From: CAZUMW01 sp964621615
GTDB lineage: Bacteria; Desulfobacterota; WTBG01; CAIYCZ01; CAIRTM01
NCBI GenBank assembly: GCA_964621615.1
Contig: CAZUMW010000009.1
Coordinates: forward strand, 62,001 to 126,000
DNA length: 64,000 nucleotides
Direction: 5' to 3'
Part shown: positions 35,665-44,702 of the stretch, one piece after another
Layout of the letters: the number at the start of each line of letters is the position of its first letter
Numbering within the stretch: the first letter of the stretch is position 1
The notes under the pieces: model-generated
Database searches by the model: none
Told to the model about the DNA's origin: nothing
What the model saw: only the letters and a program-made list of their open reading frames with translations
Translations under genes and position numbers: made by a program

Positions 35665-37002
35665 GTGGACGCTGTGAACGCGGCACTCAAGCTGATGAGC
35701 AGCTTTGTGTGGGGCCAGTATATGCTGATACTGCTTGTGGGAACGGGCGTTATTCTCACGGTTATTTTGCGCTTTATAAATATGCGCAAGCTGTGGTACG
35801 CCCTTTGTCTCGTGTTTTCATCAGGATCACAGGAAACGCAGGACGGAGATATCAGCCCTTTTCAGGCGCTGACGACCGCTTTGTCCGCATCTGTGGGAAC
35901 CGGAAACATTGCCGGCGTTGCAACCGCCATAACCCTGGGCGGACCCGGGGCGGTATTCTGGATGTGGTTTTGTGCGTTTTTCGGCATGGCAACCAAATAC
36001 AGCGAGGCGGTGCTGGCGGTAAAATACCGGCGGCATCTTCCGGACGGCACCATTTCTGGAGGTCCGATGCAGTATCTGTCCCGCGGCCTCGGCCTTACAT
36101 GGCTGGGGACGCTGTTTTCGGTGTTCGGGGCAATTGCTGCGTTGGGGATCGGCAATATGGTACAGTCAAACTCAGTATCCCTGGCGGTAAAAGAGGCCTT
36201 CGGCCTGCCCCGCCACATAACGGGCATTGTGCTGGCCGTGCTTACGGCGATGGTGATTATCGGGGGCATCAGGCGTATCGGCAAGGTAACCTCTAAAGCG
36301 GTTCCGGTCATGGCGCTTTTTTATGTGGTGTTCGGCATAGCCATTCTTGCCATGAACATCGAGCGCCTTCCGGCAGTCATTGCGCTTATTGTTACACATG
36401 CATTTACCCCCTGTGCAGCGGGCGGGGGCTTTGCCGGCGCTGCGGTCGCTCAGGCGGTGCGCTACGGATTTGCGCGAGGGGTTTTTTCAAATGAGGCCGG
36501 CCTTGGAAGCGCCCCGATAGCACATGCCGCTGCACGCACCGAAAGCCCGGTCAGGCAGGGCCTCATTTCAATGACCGAGGTGTTTATCGACACGCTGGTT
36601 ATCTGCTCGATTACCGCTTTTGTTATTCTTCTTTCTCCGGAGGTTTGGCAGAGCGGGCTCACGAGCTCCGAGCTTACCGCCCATGCGTTTGAAACCTTTC
36701 TGCCGGGGATCGGCAATTATGTCGTCGCAATCGGCCTGACGGTGTTTGCGTACTCGACCCTTATCGGCTGGTCGTATTACGGGGAGGAGTGTATGGAATT
36801 TCTTTTCGGAATAAAGGCCCGCGCCCCGTACCGCATTGTGTTCTGCGCGCTTATTGTTGTCGGGTCGGTTATGAAGGTTGCGGTGGTGTGGAATTTTTCC
36901 GATGTGGTGAACGGCGCCATGGCCATTCCAAACCTTATCGGGCTGCTCGGTCTGAGCTTTGTGGTGTACACTGAGACACGTTCGTATTTTGAGCAGGAGT
37001 GA
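35665..37002 (+). CDS. Sodium:alanine/glycine symporter (AgcS family)
   Basis: A 445-residue inner-membrane transporter with about ten hydrophobic helices. The family signature regions are clear: FQALTTALSASVGTGNIAGV, AVFWMWFCAFFGMATKYSE, GGPMQYLSRGLG and GVFSNEAGLGSAPIAHAAA. It imports alanine, glycine or related amino acids with sodium. The GTG start at 35665 has AAAAGGAG at 6-bp spacing. It is convergent with the DUF362 gene, 15 bp away, and is probably monocistronic. Confidence 0.94.
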   Translation: MDAVNAALKLMSSFVWGQYMLILLVGTGVILTVILRFINMRKLWYALCLVFSSGSQETQDGDISPFQALTTALSASVGTGNIAGVATAITLGGPGAVFWMWFCAFFGMATKYSEAVLAVKYRRHLPDGTISGGPMQYLSRGLGLTWLGTLFSVFGAIAALGIGNMVQSNSVSLAVKEAFGLPRHITGIVLAVLTAMVIIGGIRRIGKVTSKAVPVMALFYVVFGIAILAMNIERLPAVIALIVTHAFTPCAAGGGFAGAAVAQAVRYGFARGVFSNEAGLGSAPIAHAAARTESPVRQGLISMTEVFIDTLVICSITAFVILLSPEVWQSGLTSSELTAHAFETFLPGIGNYVVAIGLTVFAYSTLIGWSYYGEECMEFLFGIKARAPYRIVFCALIVVGSVMKVAVVWNFSDVVNGAMAIPNLIGLLGLSFVVYTETRSYFEQE

Positions 37003-37017
37003 GGCTCTGCGCTGCGG

Positions 37018-37875
37018 CTATGCCTCCGCGAGGCACTCGCTGCCCGAAACGATATCAAGCCTGCCGATGTCCGCGCATCCGAGCTTCAGGCGCGCTGCAA
37101 GATCGATATACCGGATACTCCAGGGGTCCCGCTTCAAAAGGCGGGCACCCACGGCATCGACTGCAACCGGATTGAAGCCGGCCATCACGATATCCATTTT
37201 TGTCGGCGGGCTGCCGACCCAGAGGGCGCATTTGAACCCCCCGCGCACCACGGCTGTTGTGGCGTCAACGATACTCAGGTGCGCGCCGATCACCGTGTTT
37301 ATATCAACAATATTTTCATCGAGCATGCTGTGCAGCATAGCCTTTTCCCGCTCATAGACGGCGCCGTACATGTTTTTCATGGATACGGTTACCCCGCACC
37401 AGGGATGGGTTTTCAGAACGGGAACGCTAACGATCAGCGCGTCTTTAAAGACAGAGGAAATGCGAAGGCTCTTCATCGCCTTGGGGCGCTCTATGGCTCG
37501 GGTCAGGCTCGGCCCGCAGCTTACATTCACTGCGCGGGCGCCGTACCGCCGGGCGAGGTCATGAATGGCGAGCGCGTTGAACATGCGGTCCGCGCTGTTA
37601 AAGCTCCCGTCTGCTTCGGCGATAAAAAGCTCGCGCGAAAATCCGGAAAATATTTTCAGCACTGCCTCAAGAACCGCGCAGCTCGTGTGTGAACCCGGCT
37701 CGCCGGGCACTCCGCCGCCGAGATTCGGCTTTATAACGATGTGTCCGAAGCGCTGCACCAGCGGGCTGATATCGCCCAGCTTTTCAAGTGCCGCAGCTAC
37801 TGCGGCGTCCGGATCGGCGGATTTTTCAAGTGCTATGCGATTCTGAAGGCCCTGCGGCTGACCGCACATATCCAT
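37018..37875 (-). CDS. DUF362-domain protein
   Basis: 285 residues matching DUF362: VIKPNLGGGVPGEPGSHTS near residue 50, IAEADGSFNSADRMF, VSVPVLKTHPWCGVTVSMKN and GFNPVAVDAVGARLLKRDP. The function of the family is unknown; many members carry a C-terminal ferredoxin-like domain, but this one ends without CxxCxxC cysteines. It may act in a redox or cofactor-linked process. It follows the DUF6941-like gene by 15 bp on the same strand, so the two probably share a transcript. Confidence 0.85.
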   Translation of the reverse strand: MDMCGQPQGLQNRIALEKSADPDAAVAAALEKLGDISPLVQRFGHIVIKPNLGGGVPGEPGSHTSCAVLEAVLKIFSGFSRELFIAEADGSFNSADRMFNALAIHDLARRYGARAVNVSCGPSLTRAIERPKAMKSLRISSVFKDALIVSVPVLKTHPWCGVTVSMKNMYGAVYEREKAMLHSMLDENIVDINTVIGAHLSIVDATTAVVRGGFKCALWVGSPPTKMDIVMAGFNPVAVDAVGARLLKRDPWSIRYIDLAARLKLGCADIGRLDIVSGSECLAEA

Positions 37876-37890
37876 ACCCTTCGCTTAGCG

Positions 37891-38334
37891 CTAATGGACC
37901 GTTGTGGTTTGCTGTTTCTGCGGCACCGCGCTTATCATAAAGCGCATGTCGGGGGAGACGGTGTACACCTCCTCCCCGCCCTGCATAAAAACAATTCGCG
38001 CCGTTAAGACACCGTAGGAGGGGATGGTAAACGAGTTGTTGACAAAAAAGATATTAATGAGCTTTTTGTCCGGCACGATCTTACCGTTTCCCTTGATTTG
38101 CTGCAGCCGCTCGCTTTTATTGAACAGAATATCCACCGTGAAGGAATCTGAGGTAAGTGCGCGGTCATTGAAGAACCTGAAAAAAAATCCCAGCTTCATT
38201 GTTATCGGCCAGGAGACCTCAGCGCCTGAGGGAGGGTGTACGATAAGCCGGTCTGCGTAGACCCCGACAAGCGTCAGCTTGCCGCCTGTTTCCTGTCTGA
38301 TGTCATCGCATATAATAAAATCAATCAGCTTCAT
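37891..38334 (-). CDS. DUF6941-like hypothetical protein
   Basis: 147 residues from ATG 38334. The N-terminus MKLIDFIICDDIRQETGGKL and then TLVGVYAD matches the pattern of the DUF6941 family (a beta-sandwich of unknown role, with C-D-D-I-R near the start). No signal peptide, no membrane segment. The frame is open to 38427, but the conserved start is at 38334. It precedes the DUF362 gene. Function unknown. Confidence 0.7.
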   Translation of the reverse strand: MKLIDFIICDDIRQETGGKLTLVGVYADRLIVHPPSGAEVSWPITMKLGFFFRFFNDRALTSDSFTVDILFNKSERLQQIKGNGKIVPDKKLINIFFVNNSFTIPSYGVLTARIVFMQGGEEVYTVSPDMRFMISAVPQKQQTTTVH

Positions 38335-38477
38335 GAGTGCTGTGAGCCGTTTGCTGGAATTTTTTTGGAAGCGCTGCTTTCGCAGTACGTCTGAGCTCAG
38401 TATAGGGAAAACGCCGAAGCGTGTCAACGCGTGCTCATGAAAGAATTATTTTGGACGCTCAAGAGAGCTGCCAATAA

Positions 38478-38516
38478 AAAAAGCGGCGTGCAGGACAGGC
38501 CGGCACACCGCTTTTT
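38478..38516 (-). terminator. Bidirectional terminator behind etfA
   Basis: AAAAAGCGG-c-GTGC pairs with GCAC-a-CCGCTTTTT across an 11-bp loop. Both ends have A/T runs, so it works in either direction. It lies 29 bp behind the etfA stop codon and closes the etfBA transcript. Confidence 0.88.
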
Positions 38517-38544
38517 ACTTCAGGCCCCTTTTTGACGCAGAAGC

Positions 38545-39537
38545 TTATTCAGAAACGAGCTTTTTAACTTCTTCGGTGAATGTGGGAATAACCTTGAACA
38601 GATCATCGACAACGCCATAGTCACATTTTGAAAAGATGGGGGCCTCTTCGTCTTTGTTGATAGCCGCGATTACCTTTGAGGTGCCCATGCCGGCATAATG
38701 CTGAATAGCGCCGGAAATACCACAGGCGATATACAGGTTGGGGGAGACGACTTTGCCGGTCTGCCCGACCTGATCAGACTGCGGGCGCCACCCTGCATCA
38801 ACAGCTGCACGGGATGCACCGACCGCGGCTCCCAGGAGCTCGGCCAGATCTTCGATCATTTTGTAGTTTTCCGGCCCCTTCATGCCGCGGCCGCCGGAAA
38901 CGATAACGGCTGCTTCTGTAAGCTCCACTTTGCCTGCAGCCGTTTTGACTACATCCTTAACCTTGACCTTGATATCGTCAGCTGAAATTTCCGGGGTCAC
39001 ATTCTCTGTTTCGGCAGAGCGGGATTCGTCCGGCTCGGGAGCGCCGAGCGCGTTGGGCCGGATGGAGGCCATCTGGACGTCACAGTTCTGGTAGGTAACA
39101 TCCGTGATTACCTTTCCTGCAAACATGGGGCGTGTGACCACCAGGTTGCCGCTGTCGTCAAGCTTTATGCCCGTGCAGTCGGATGCCAGGCCGGCACCGA
39201 TGCGCGCGGCAACTTTCGGAGACAGATCGCGGCCGGTGACGGATGCGCCGAACAGCACGATCGAGGGCTGCTCTTTGCCGATCAGATCGCACAGCGCTTT
39301 TGCATAGGCGTCAGTCGTGTACTGGCCAAGCAGTTCGTGATCAACCATATACACCTTATCCGCGCCATAGGGGGCGAATTTGTCGGCCAGCCCTGATATG
39401 TCTTTGCCCAGGCACACGGCGCACAGGGGCTCGCCTTTTGTGTCTGCAAGTTTGCGTGCCGCTCCCAGTATTTCAAAGGTAACTTTTCTGATATTACCTT
39501 CTTCCTGTTCAGCAAATACCCAAATTCCTTTACCCAT
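38545..39537 (-). CDS. etfA: Electron transfer flavoprotein alpha subunit
   Basis: A 330-residue EtfA. The C-terminal FAD-binding domain is complete: VVSGGRGMKGPENY, LAELLGAAVGASRAAVDAG, QVGQTGKVVSPNLYIACGIS, GAIQHYAGMGTSKVIAAINK. With EtfB it forms the FAD protein that accepts electrons from acyl-CoA or related dehydrogenases and passes them to the membrane. There is no N-terminal ferredoxin extension. AAGGAG precedes ATG 39537. It follows etfB by 58 bp and is closed by a strong terminator. The dehydrogenase partner is not in the window. Confidence 0.96.
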   Translation of the reverse strand: MGKGIWVFAEQEEGNIRKVTFEILGAARKLADTKGEPLCAVCLGKDISGLADKFAPYGADKVYMVDHELLGQYTTDAYAKALCDLIGKEQPSIVLFGASVTGRDLSPKVAARIGAGLASDCTGIKLDDSGNLVVTRPMFAGKVITDVTYQNCDVQMASIRPNALGAPEPDESRSAETENVTPEISADDIKVKVKDVVKTAAGKVELTEAAVIVSGGRGMKGPENYKMIEDLAELLGAAVGASRAAVDAGWRPQSDQVGQTGKVVSPNLYIACGISGAIQHYAGMGTSKVIAAINKDEEAPIFSKCDYGVVDDLFKVIPTFTEEVKKLVSE

Positions 39538-39595
39538 TGTATCTTTCTCCTTTTTCTTTTATGAAAAAATGGTTGCACATTTAGTACGCACTTTC

Positions 39596-40390
39596 TTATA
39601 TGGCCTTGGCTTCCTCGCGCAGCGCTTTTGCAAGGTTTGCCGCTTTTTCCTCGGGAGACCCGCCTTCGATAATTTTTGCTGCGGTCCTGGGCGGCGGGGT
39701 CGTGAAATTGGTGCTTTTGGTTTTTGCAGCTGCGGCACCAACGGCGCCCTCAACGCCGATATCAGCAGGCTTGACCGCTGTGAGGGGTTTCTTCTTTGCT
39801 TTCATAATGCCCGGCAGCGATGCATAGCGCGGCTCATTAAGGCCTTTCTGGGCGTTAATAACACAGGGGATGGGCATTTCAATGACTTCTTCGCCGCCGA
39901 CAATCTGGCGGTTTACCGTGACGGATTTTTTGTCGTCGGAGACTTCCACTTTTGTTACCAGCGAGGCGTGCGGGACGCCGAGAATTTCAGCAAGAGCGAT
40001 TCCCACCTGGCCCTCATCGTCGTCAATCGCCTGCTTGCCGCAGAAGATCAAATCATACTCCATGGTCTTTAGCTGTTCGGCCAGAGCTTTTGCGGTACCC
40101 ATGGTATCGCTTCCCTCAAAGGCGGGGTCGTTCAGGTGAACGGCCTTGTCTGCACCCATAGCAAGCCCCGTTCTGATGGACTCAACGGCACGGTCGGGGC
40201 CCATGCACACCAGGGTGACCTCGCCGGATCCGTCCTTTTCTTTCTGCAGCAGCGCTTCTTCAATGCCGAATTCATCGTAGGGGTTGATAACAAATTTCAC
40301 TCCATCCAGCTTGACATCAGAGCCGTCAGGCTGAACCAAAATCTGTGCTTCTGTGTCTGGAACCTGTTTTAAACATATAATACTGTTCAC
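39596..40390 (-). CDS. etfB: Electron transfer flavoprotein beta subunit
   Basis: A 264-residue EtfB with IICLKQVPDTEAQI, INPYDEFGIEEAL, GPDRAVESIRTGLAMGADK and the AMP/FAD-site segment FCGKQAIDDDEGQVG, then INAQKGLNEPRYASLPGI. The start is GTG 40390 behind GAGGAGG. It is first in the etfBA operon. Its control region contains a perfect sigma-54 promoter at 40652-40667, a palindromic site at 40857-40869 and a possible sigma-70 promoter at 40488-40515, all on the minus strand, so expression is probably activator-dependent. Confidence 0.95.
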   Translation of the reverse strand: MNSIICLKQVPDTEAQILVQPDGSDVKLDGVKFVINPYDEFGIEEALLQKEKDGSGEVTLVCMGPDRAVESIRTGLAMGADKAVHLNDPAFEGSDTMGTAKALAEQLKTMEYDLIFCGKQAIDDDEGQVGIALAEILGVPHASLVTKVEVSDDKKSVTVNRQIVGGEEVIEMPIPCVINAQKGLNEPRYASLPGIMKAKKKPLTAVKPADIGVEGAVGAAAAKTKSTNFTTPPPRTAAKIIEGGSPEEKAANLAKALREEAKAI

Positions 40391-40487
40391 TTTTTCCTCC
40401 TCAATGCTGTTTGGGTTGATTACCGAGAAAAAACGGAATTTACATTAAGCTGTAGCATGTAAAAATAGTTATCGTAAAAAATGTATT

Positions 40488-40515
40488 GGTATCACATAGA
40501 TTTACAACATGTCAA
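40488..40515 (-). promoter_or_regulatory. Possible sigma-70 promoter of etfBA
   Basis: On the minus strand TTGACA (40515-40510), a 16-bp spacer and GATACC (40493-40488), with TG one base upstream as an extended -10. The -10 is poor. Confidence 0.35.
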
Positions 40516-40651
40516 GAACAAATTGCCGCACCGGGAAAAGGGGGGCATCGGCAGCCGGCTTCGCACGTTAGGGTAATAAATGAGGGGGATATGAGGTTTT
40601 ATGATGCTTTTGGGTAACGAAACCGGCTGCCGGATACTGTTTATATGTCTA

Positions 40652-40667
40652 AGCAACATGCGTGCCA
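40652..40667 (-). promoter_or_regulatory. Consensus sigma-54 promoter of etfBA
   Basis: Minus strand TGGCACGCATGTTGCT matches the -24/-12 consensus TGGCACG-N4-TTGCW at every position. Transcription would start near 40640, giving a leader of about 250 nt before etfB. Confidence 0.85.
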
Positions 40668-40856
40668 TGCAACAGCAAGATATCGTGTGAGGTTTAACTA
40701 TTTGTAATTACTTAAATAAACATTAAATACCCCGGCGCGTACGGACCGGCTGATGTCCTGTTTTTTGCCATTTTGGCAAACAGCGGCACAGCGGTGGCGT
40801 ATTGATTAAGTATTGGCAAAAAAAGACGGTGGATACCGGCAGAACCCATGAAATGG

Positions 40857-40869
40857 TGACAATTTGTCA
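40857..40869 (-). promoter_or_regulatory. Palindromic activator site TGACAAATTGTCA upstream of etfBA
   Basis: On the minus strand this reads TGACAAATTGTCA, identical to two sites upstream of acs. It lies 190 bp upstream of the sigma-54 promoter, the normal distance for an enhancer site of an NtrC-type activator, and 66 bp beyond the end of such a regulator gene. Confidence 0.7.
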
Positions 40870-40934
40870 AAGCCGGAGCCCGGCCGAGTGATCACGCGGG
40901 GCACGGCATGTTTTGCACCCGTCAAGCGGTTTTA

Positions 40935-42338
40935 TCAGGACGAATTATTGTCATCAGGGGAGGGCTCTTTGAGCTCGTCCATGCGGCGGTACAGGGTTCT
41001 GGTGGAAATCCCCAGGATTTTTGAGGCTATGTTCTTGTTGCCTTTTGCCTGTTTGAGCGTTTCTTCCATTACGATGCGCTCTATGTCCTTAAGCGGGATT
41101 TTGCCTATGGGAATATTGACCACTCTGCTGTCACCGGGGGCCTGCCTGCCTGACGTGACGGCCTCTATTATATCCTCGGCGAGATCCTGCGGCTGAACAA
41201 GCGAGTCACGGGTGAGCACCACTGCGCGCTCTATGGTGTTTTCAAGCTCGCGCACGTTTCCCGGCCAGGAGTAGCTGCGCAGAACATCCATGGCTTCCTT
41301 TGATATTCCATCAACCGATTTGTTATTTTTTGTGCTGTAGAGCCTGAGGAAGTGGTTTGCCAGCAGGGGGATGTCTTCGGGGCGCTCGCGGAGCGGCGGC
41401 AGCTCGATGTTAATCACATTGAGGCGGTAGTACAGATCTTCGCGGAATTTTTTCTGCGCCACCAGCTCTTTGAGAGAGGCGTTTGTTGCCGCGATGAGGC
41501 GCGCGTCCGCCTTGAACGTTTTTCCGCCCCCCAGGCGTTCAAATTCGCCGCTTTGCAGAACCCTGAGCAGCTTAACCTGTACCGCCGGGTTAATATCTCC
41601 GACCTCGTCAAGGAAAATGGTTCCCCCGTGAGCGATCTCAAAGCGGCCCTCCCGCTTGCTGACGGCGCCGGTAAAGGCTCCTTTTTCATAGCCGAACAGC
41701 TCCGCCTCGAGAAGGGTTTCGGGCAGCGCGGCACAGCTTACCTTGACAAAGCTTTTGTCTTTTCGCGGGCCTGACTCGTGTATCGCCTTTGCAATAACCT
41801 CCTTTCCTGATCCGCTTTCTCCGGTGACAAGAATTGTGGCCGAGCTGGCGGCAACCTGCCCGACAAGATCCATGACGCGCTTCATTGCAGCGCTTTTGCC
41901 GATAACGTGCTCGGTGTCCTGCATATTTTTAAGCCGCTCGTGCAGCGAGCGGTTCTCAAGCACCAGCGAGCGCTTTTCAAGCGCCTTGCGGACGATTTTC
42001 AGCACGGTTACTTTGTTGAACGGTTTTTGTATGAAATCAAAAGCCCCGTCTTTCATGACATCAACGGCAACTTCAACCGTGCCGTGTCCGGTAATCAAGA
42101 CAAACTCGGTTTCCGGTGAGATGGCCTTTGCTATTTTGAGCAGCTCGGTTCCGTCGATTTTGGGCATTTTGAGATCTGCAAGTATGAGGGCGGCACCCCG
42201 GCGCTGCAAAAGCTGAACGGCCTCCTCGCCGTCGCATGCGGCCAGCACGCCGTAGCCTTCTTTGGTGAGAATTTTTGTCAGCGCATCGCGTATGCCCGCG
42301 ACGTCGTCTGCCACGATGATAGTATCGCGCTCTCCCAT
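40935..42338 (-). CDS. NtrC-family sigma-54-dependent response regulator
   Basis: 467 residues. Receiver (about 5-120) with acceptor Asp in LILADLKMPKIDG and Lys in FIQKPFN; AAA+ domain with Walker A GESGSGKEV, the sigma-54 contact loop GAFTGA in GYEKGAFTGAVSKREG, and Walker B GGTIFLDEVGDI; and a Fis-type helix-turn-helix (NKNIASKILGISTRTLYRR). It activates sigma-54 promoters on phosphorylation. The sensor kinase gene lies 51 bp upstream on the same strand, so the two form a two-component pair. Its likely targets are etfBA, just downstream, and acs, both with the same palindrome. AGGAG precedes ATG 42338. Confidence 0.94.
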   Translation of the reverse strand: MGERDTIIVADDVAGIRDALTKILTKEGYGVLAACDGEEAVQLLQRRGAALILADLKMPKIDGTELLKIAKAISPETEFVLITGHGTVEVAVDVMKDGAFDFIQKPFNKVTVLKIVRKALEKRSLVLENRSLHERLKNMQDTEHVIGKSAAMKRVMDLVGQVAASSATILVTGESGSGKEVIAKAIHESGPRKDKSFVKVSCAALPETLLEAELFGYEKGAFTGAVSKREGRFEIAHGGTIFLDEVGDINPAVQVKLLRVLQSGEFERLGGGKTFKADARLIAATNASLKELVAQKKFREDLYYRLNVINIELPPLRERPEDIPLLANHFLRLYSTKNNKSVDGISKEAMDVLRSYSWPGNVRELENTIERAVVLTRDSLVQPQDLAEDIIEAVTSGRQAPGDSRVVNIPIGKIPLKDIERIVMEETLKQAKGNKNIASKILGISTRTLYRRMDELKEPSPDDNNSS

Positions 42339-42389
42339 TGGTGCTCCTGCTGCTTTAAGGTGGAAAAAAGTATACAGGCTGTCCGTACA

Positions 42390-44456
42390 TTATATGTCAG
42401 TATCAGGACCTGTCCAGCGCGGAATCCGGACAATGAACCGCGTTCCCCTGGCCGGGGCGCTCTCGCAGTAAATCCGGCCCTGGTGCTCGGCTATGATGTG
42501 CTGTGTTATGGACAGCCCGAGCCCGGTCCCGCTTTTTTTAGTGGTATAAAACGGGGTGAATATTTTTTCGATTTCTTCGTGAGAAATGCCGGGGCCGGAA
42601 TCGCAAAACGTTATTTCAATCCAGTCATCTGCGCGGCGTGCCGCCACTTCGATTATTCCGCCCGCGGGGGTTACCTCCATCGCGTTGCGGATTATATTGA
42701 GAAACGCTCTGCGTATCTGGTCGACATCGGCGCGCGCAGCCGGCAGATTGTACTCAAACGAGGTTTTAAATGTGATGCGCTTGCGCTTGAGCTCCTCATA
42801 CAGCATGCTGAAGAGGCTGTCGATAATGTCCTCAATGCGCTGCTCCCGGGGGGAAATCCTTGGAAAGCGGGTGCACTCGAGGTATTCCTGCAGAACCCGG
42901 TTCAGGCCGTCGAGCTCGGACTTGATCGCGGTGATAAGATTTTTTGCTTCGGCCGCATTGATGTCGGGATAGTTCTGGATTTCGTCTTCAAGCAGATCGA
43001 TGTTCAGCGTGAGCGTGCCGAGCGGATTGCGGATCTCATGGGCAACCTGAGCCGACATTTTCACAATGACCGATTTCTGCTCGTGCTGCAGCAGCTCGGC
43101 GCGCAGCCGCACCTCCTCGGTGATGTCTTTAATGCACTCTGCGACTTTAACGGTGTTGCCGTCCGAGTCCTTGAGCGGGAAGGCGCTCATCTGAAAGTAA
43201 TATTGTTTGCCGCCTACGGTTGCGCTCACGCGCTCCCGGAAGGCGGTGCGGCCGGTTTCAAATGCCTCCTTGGCCGGGCATCCCGCGCACAGGTCCTCGA
43301 GGTTCTGATACACTTTGAAGCACTTTTTGCCCTTGAAGAACTGCTGGGGCATGCCCTGCAGCGTGGATACCGCTTTGTTGACCATAAGCACGCGGAAATC
43401 ACGGTCGATAATGGAAATGCCGTCAGTGATACCGTCAAAGACTTCCTGGCTCCATTCCAGCTCCTGGTTGACAAGGCGCTTGCGCTTATCCTGCAGCACC
43501 AGAAGGAACGCCCCTGCCACAATAATGCCGATGAAGGACATCACCAGCACCACCGGCACGGCAATACTGTCCATGAGCGGCTGCATGGCCTCGCGGTACG
43601 GGGCCGACACGCCGATCGACCAGGACAGGCCCTCTATTCGAATGGGACAGTACGCGATCAGCTTTTTGGTCAGCTTTTTTTCTCCGAAGTGCCAGCCGGT
43701 ATATTCACCGCTTCCCTCTTCGCCGGTAATCATTTCGCGGTTGATTATTGTTTCCAGGTTAAATGAGGAGTATTCCGGCCAGAGCTCTTTCAATATGTCA
43801 ATGGCCTTGCGGCCTTCCATGCCTTTGTTGGGGTGCGCGATCAGAATCCCGTTTCTGTCTATCATCCACGCATATCCGGTATCACCGCTGCGCACAGGGT
43901 AGATATATTTCTTTTTAACCATGACAAAATCAGGAATGCAGCACAGCCAGCCCTGCGCATCGCTCAGGGGGACGGCTATTACAAATGAGAAATCGCGGGG
44001 CTCCTCCCCGTTGAAAAACAAAATGTCGCTGATAACCATCGGGCTTTGTGGGCTCGCGGAGGAAATAAAGGCGCGCAACTCATGTATGCCGCCTTCCGAG
44101 AGCATGTCCGGAGCGCTTTCGGGAAATGCGAACGTGATAGAGCCGCGAGCGTCGCACAGGAATAACCCCTCGAGCAGGCCCTGCTGATTCGTGTACAGTG
44201 CTTCAAAAATTTTCCGGCGATCATCCTCGGTGAGCAGCTGGTCTGCCGTGTCAAGGCGGATTTTAATGTTTTGTATCAGCTCTTCAATGCCCTTTGCAGC
44301 CTCACGGACAAGAAACAGCTGCTGCCGGTTAAACGCATCAGCGGTGTTGGATACCACGATGCGCTGAATGCTCACGGTGATGGCCAGTATTCCGGCTATG
44401 ATCAAAAGAGCCGGAATCCATATTTTCAATGAGGGGGGCAGATTTTTTCCGGGCAT
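42390..44456 (-). CDS. dCache-PAS sensor histidine kinase, partner of the NtrC-type regulator
   Basis: 688 residues: TM1 (about 13-33); a periplasmic double-Cache region (about 40-290, with GDTGYAWMIDRNGILIAHPN); TM2 (about 300-321); PAS (about 335-445); HisKA with phospho-accepting His473 in SAQVAHEIRNPLG; and HATPase_c with AFLNIIRNAMEVTP, DSGPGISHEE and GTGLGLSITQ. dCache domains bind small ligands such as amino or carboxylic acids. The PAS carries three clustered Cys (379, 390 and 393, in KKCFKVYQNLEDLCAGCPA), which could sense redox or metal. It is followed by the sigma-54 activator gene. The ligand is unknown. Confidence 0.92.
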   Translation of the reverse strand: MPGKNLPPSLKIWIPALLIIAGILAITVSIQRIVVSNTADAFNRQQLFLVREAAKGIEELIQNIKIRLDTADQLLTEDDRRKIFEALYTNQQGLLEGLFLCDARGSITFAFPESAPDMLSEGGIHELRAFISSASPQSPMVISDILFFNGEEPRDFSFVIAVPLSDAQGWLCCIPDFVMVKKKYIYPVRSGDTGYAWMIDRNGILIAHPNKGMEGRKAIDILKELWPEYSSFNLETIINREMITGEEGSGEYTGWHFGEKKLTKKLIAYCPIRIEGLSWSIGVSAPYREAMQPLMDSIAVPVVLVMSFIGIIVAGAFLLVLQDKRKRLVNQELEWSQEVFDGITDGISIIDRDFRVLMVNKAVSTLQGMPQQFFKGKKCFKVYQNLEDLCAGCPAKEAFETGRTAFRERVSATVGGKQYYFQMSAFPLKDSDGNTVKVAECIKDITEEVRLRAELLQHEQKSVIVKMSAQVAHEIRNPLGTLTLNIDLLEDEIQNYPDINAAEAKNLITAIKSELDGLNRVLQEYLECTRFPRISPREQRIEDIIDSLFSMLYEELKRKRITFKTSFEYNLPAARADVDQIRRAFLNIIRNAMEVTPAGGIIEVAARRADDWIEITFCDSGPGISHEEIEKIFTPFYTTKKSGTGLGLSITQHIIAEHQGRIYCESAPARGTRFIVRIPRWTGPDTDI

Positions 44457-44605
44457 GAAATTGTCCTGAATATAGACAAGCCGTTTAACAGCGTGCCTGT
44501 ATACTACTTAAATTTTCATGAAAAATCAACACTAAGCGATTAAGGACGGGCTCATGCCACACGTGTCAATTTTTGTCTGCGGGAACCGTTGAGCTTTCCC
44601 TGAAG

Positions 44606-44634
44606 TGGACTTTGCCGGGTGAGTGTGGTATTCT
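44606..44634 (+). promoter_or_regulatory. Possible sigma-70 promoter of the cytochrome fusion gene
   Basis: TGGACT (44606-44611), a 17-bp spacer and TATTCT (44629-44634) lie 69 bp before the start codon in the divergent region with the dCache kinase. Confidence 0.45.
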
Positions 44635-44702
44635 TTAACACGCATATGTCAACAGACTTTTTGCTGGCTTTTTATTGTTGCGAATTCTGGAAGGAGAGTT
44701 TT

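Noticed and set aside
37018..37875. Iron-sulfur function of the DUF362 protein
   Set aside because: No ferredoxin-type cysteine clusters are present in this copy.
42360..43766. 468-codon open frame on the plus strand opposite the dCache kinase
   Set aside because: It is antisense to a gene with complete kinase motifs, has no ribosome site and no recognisable domain.
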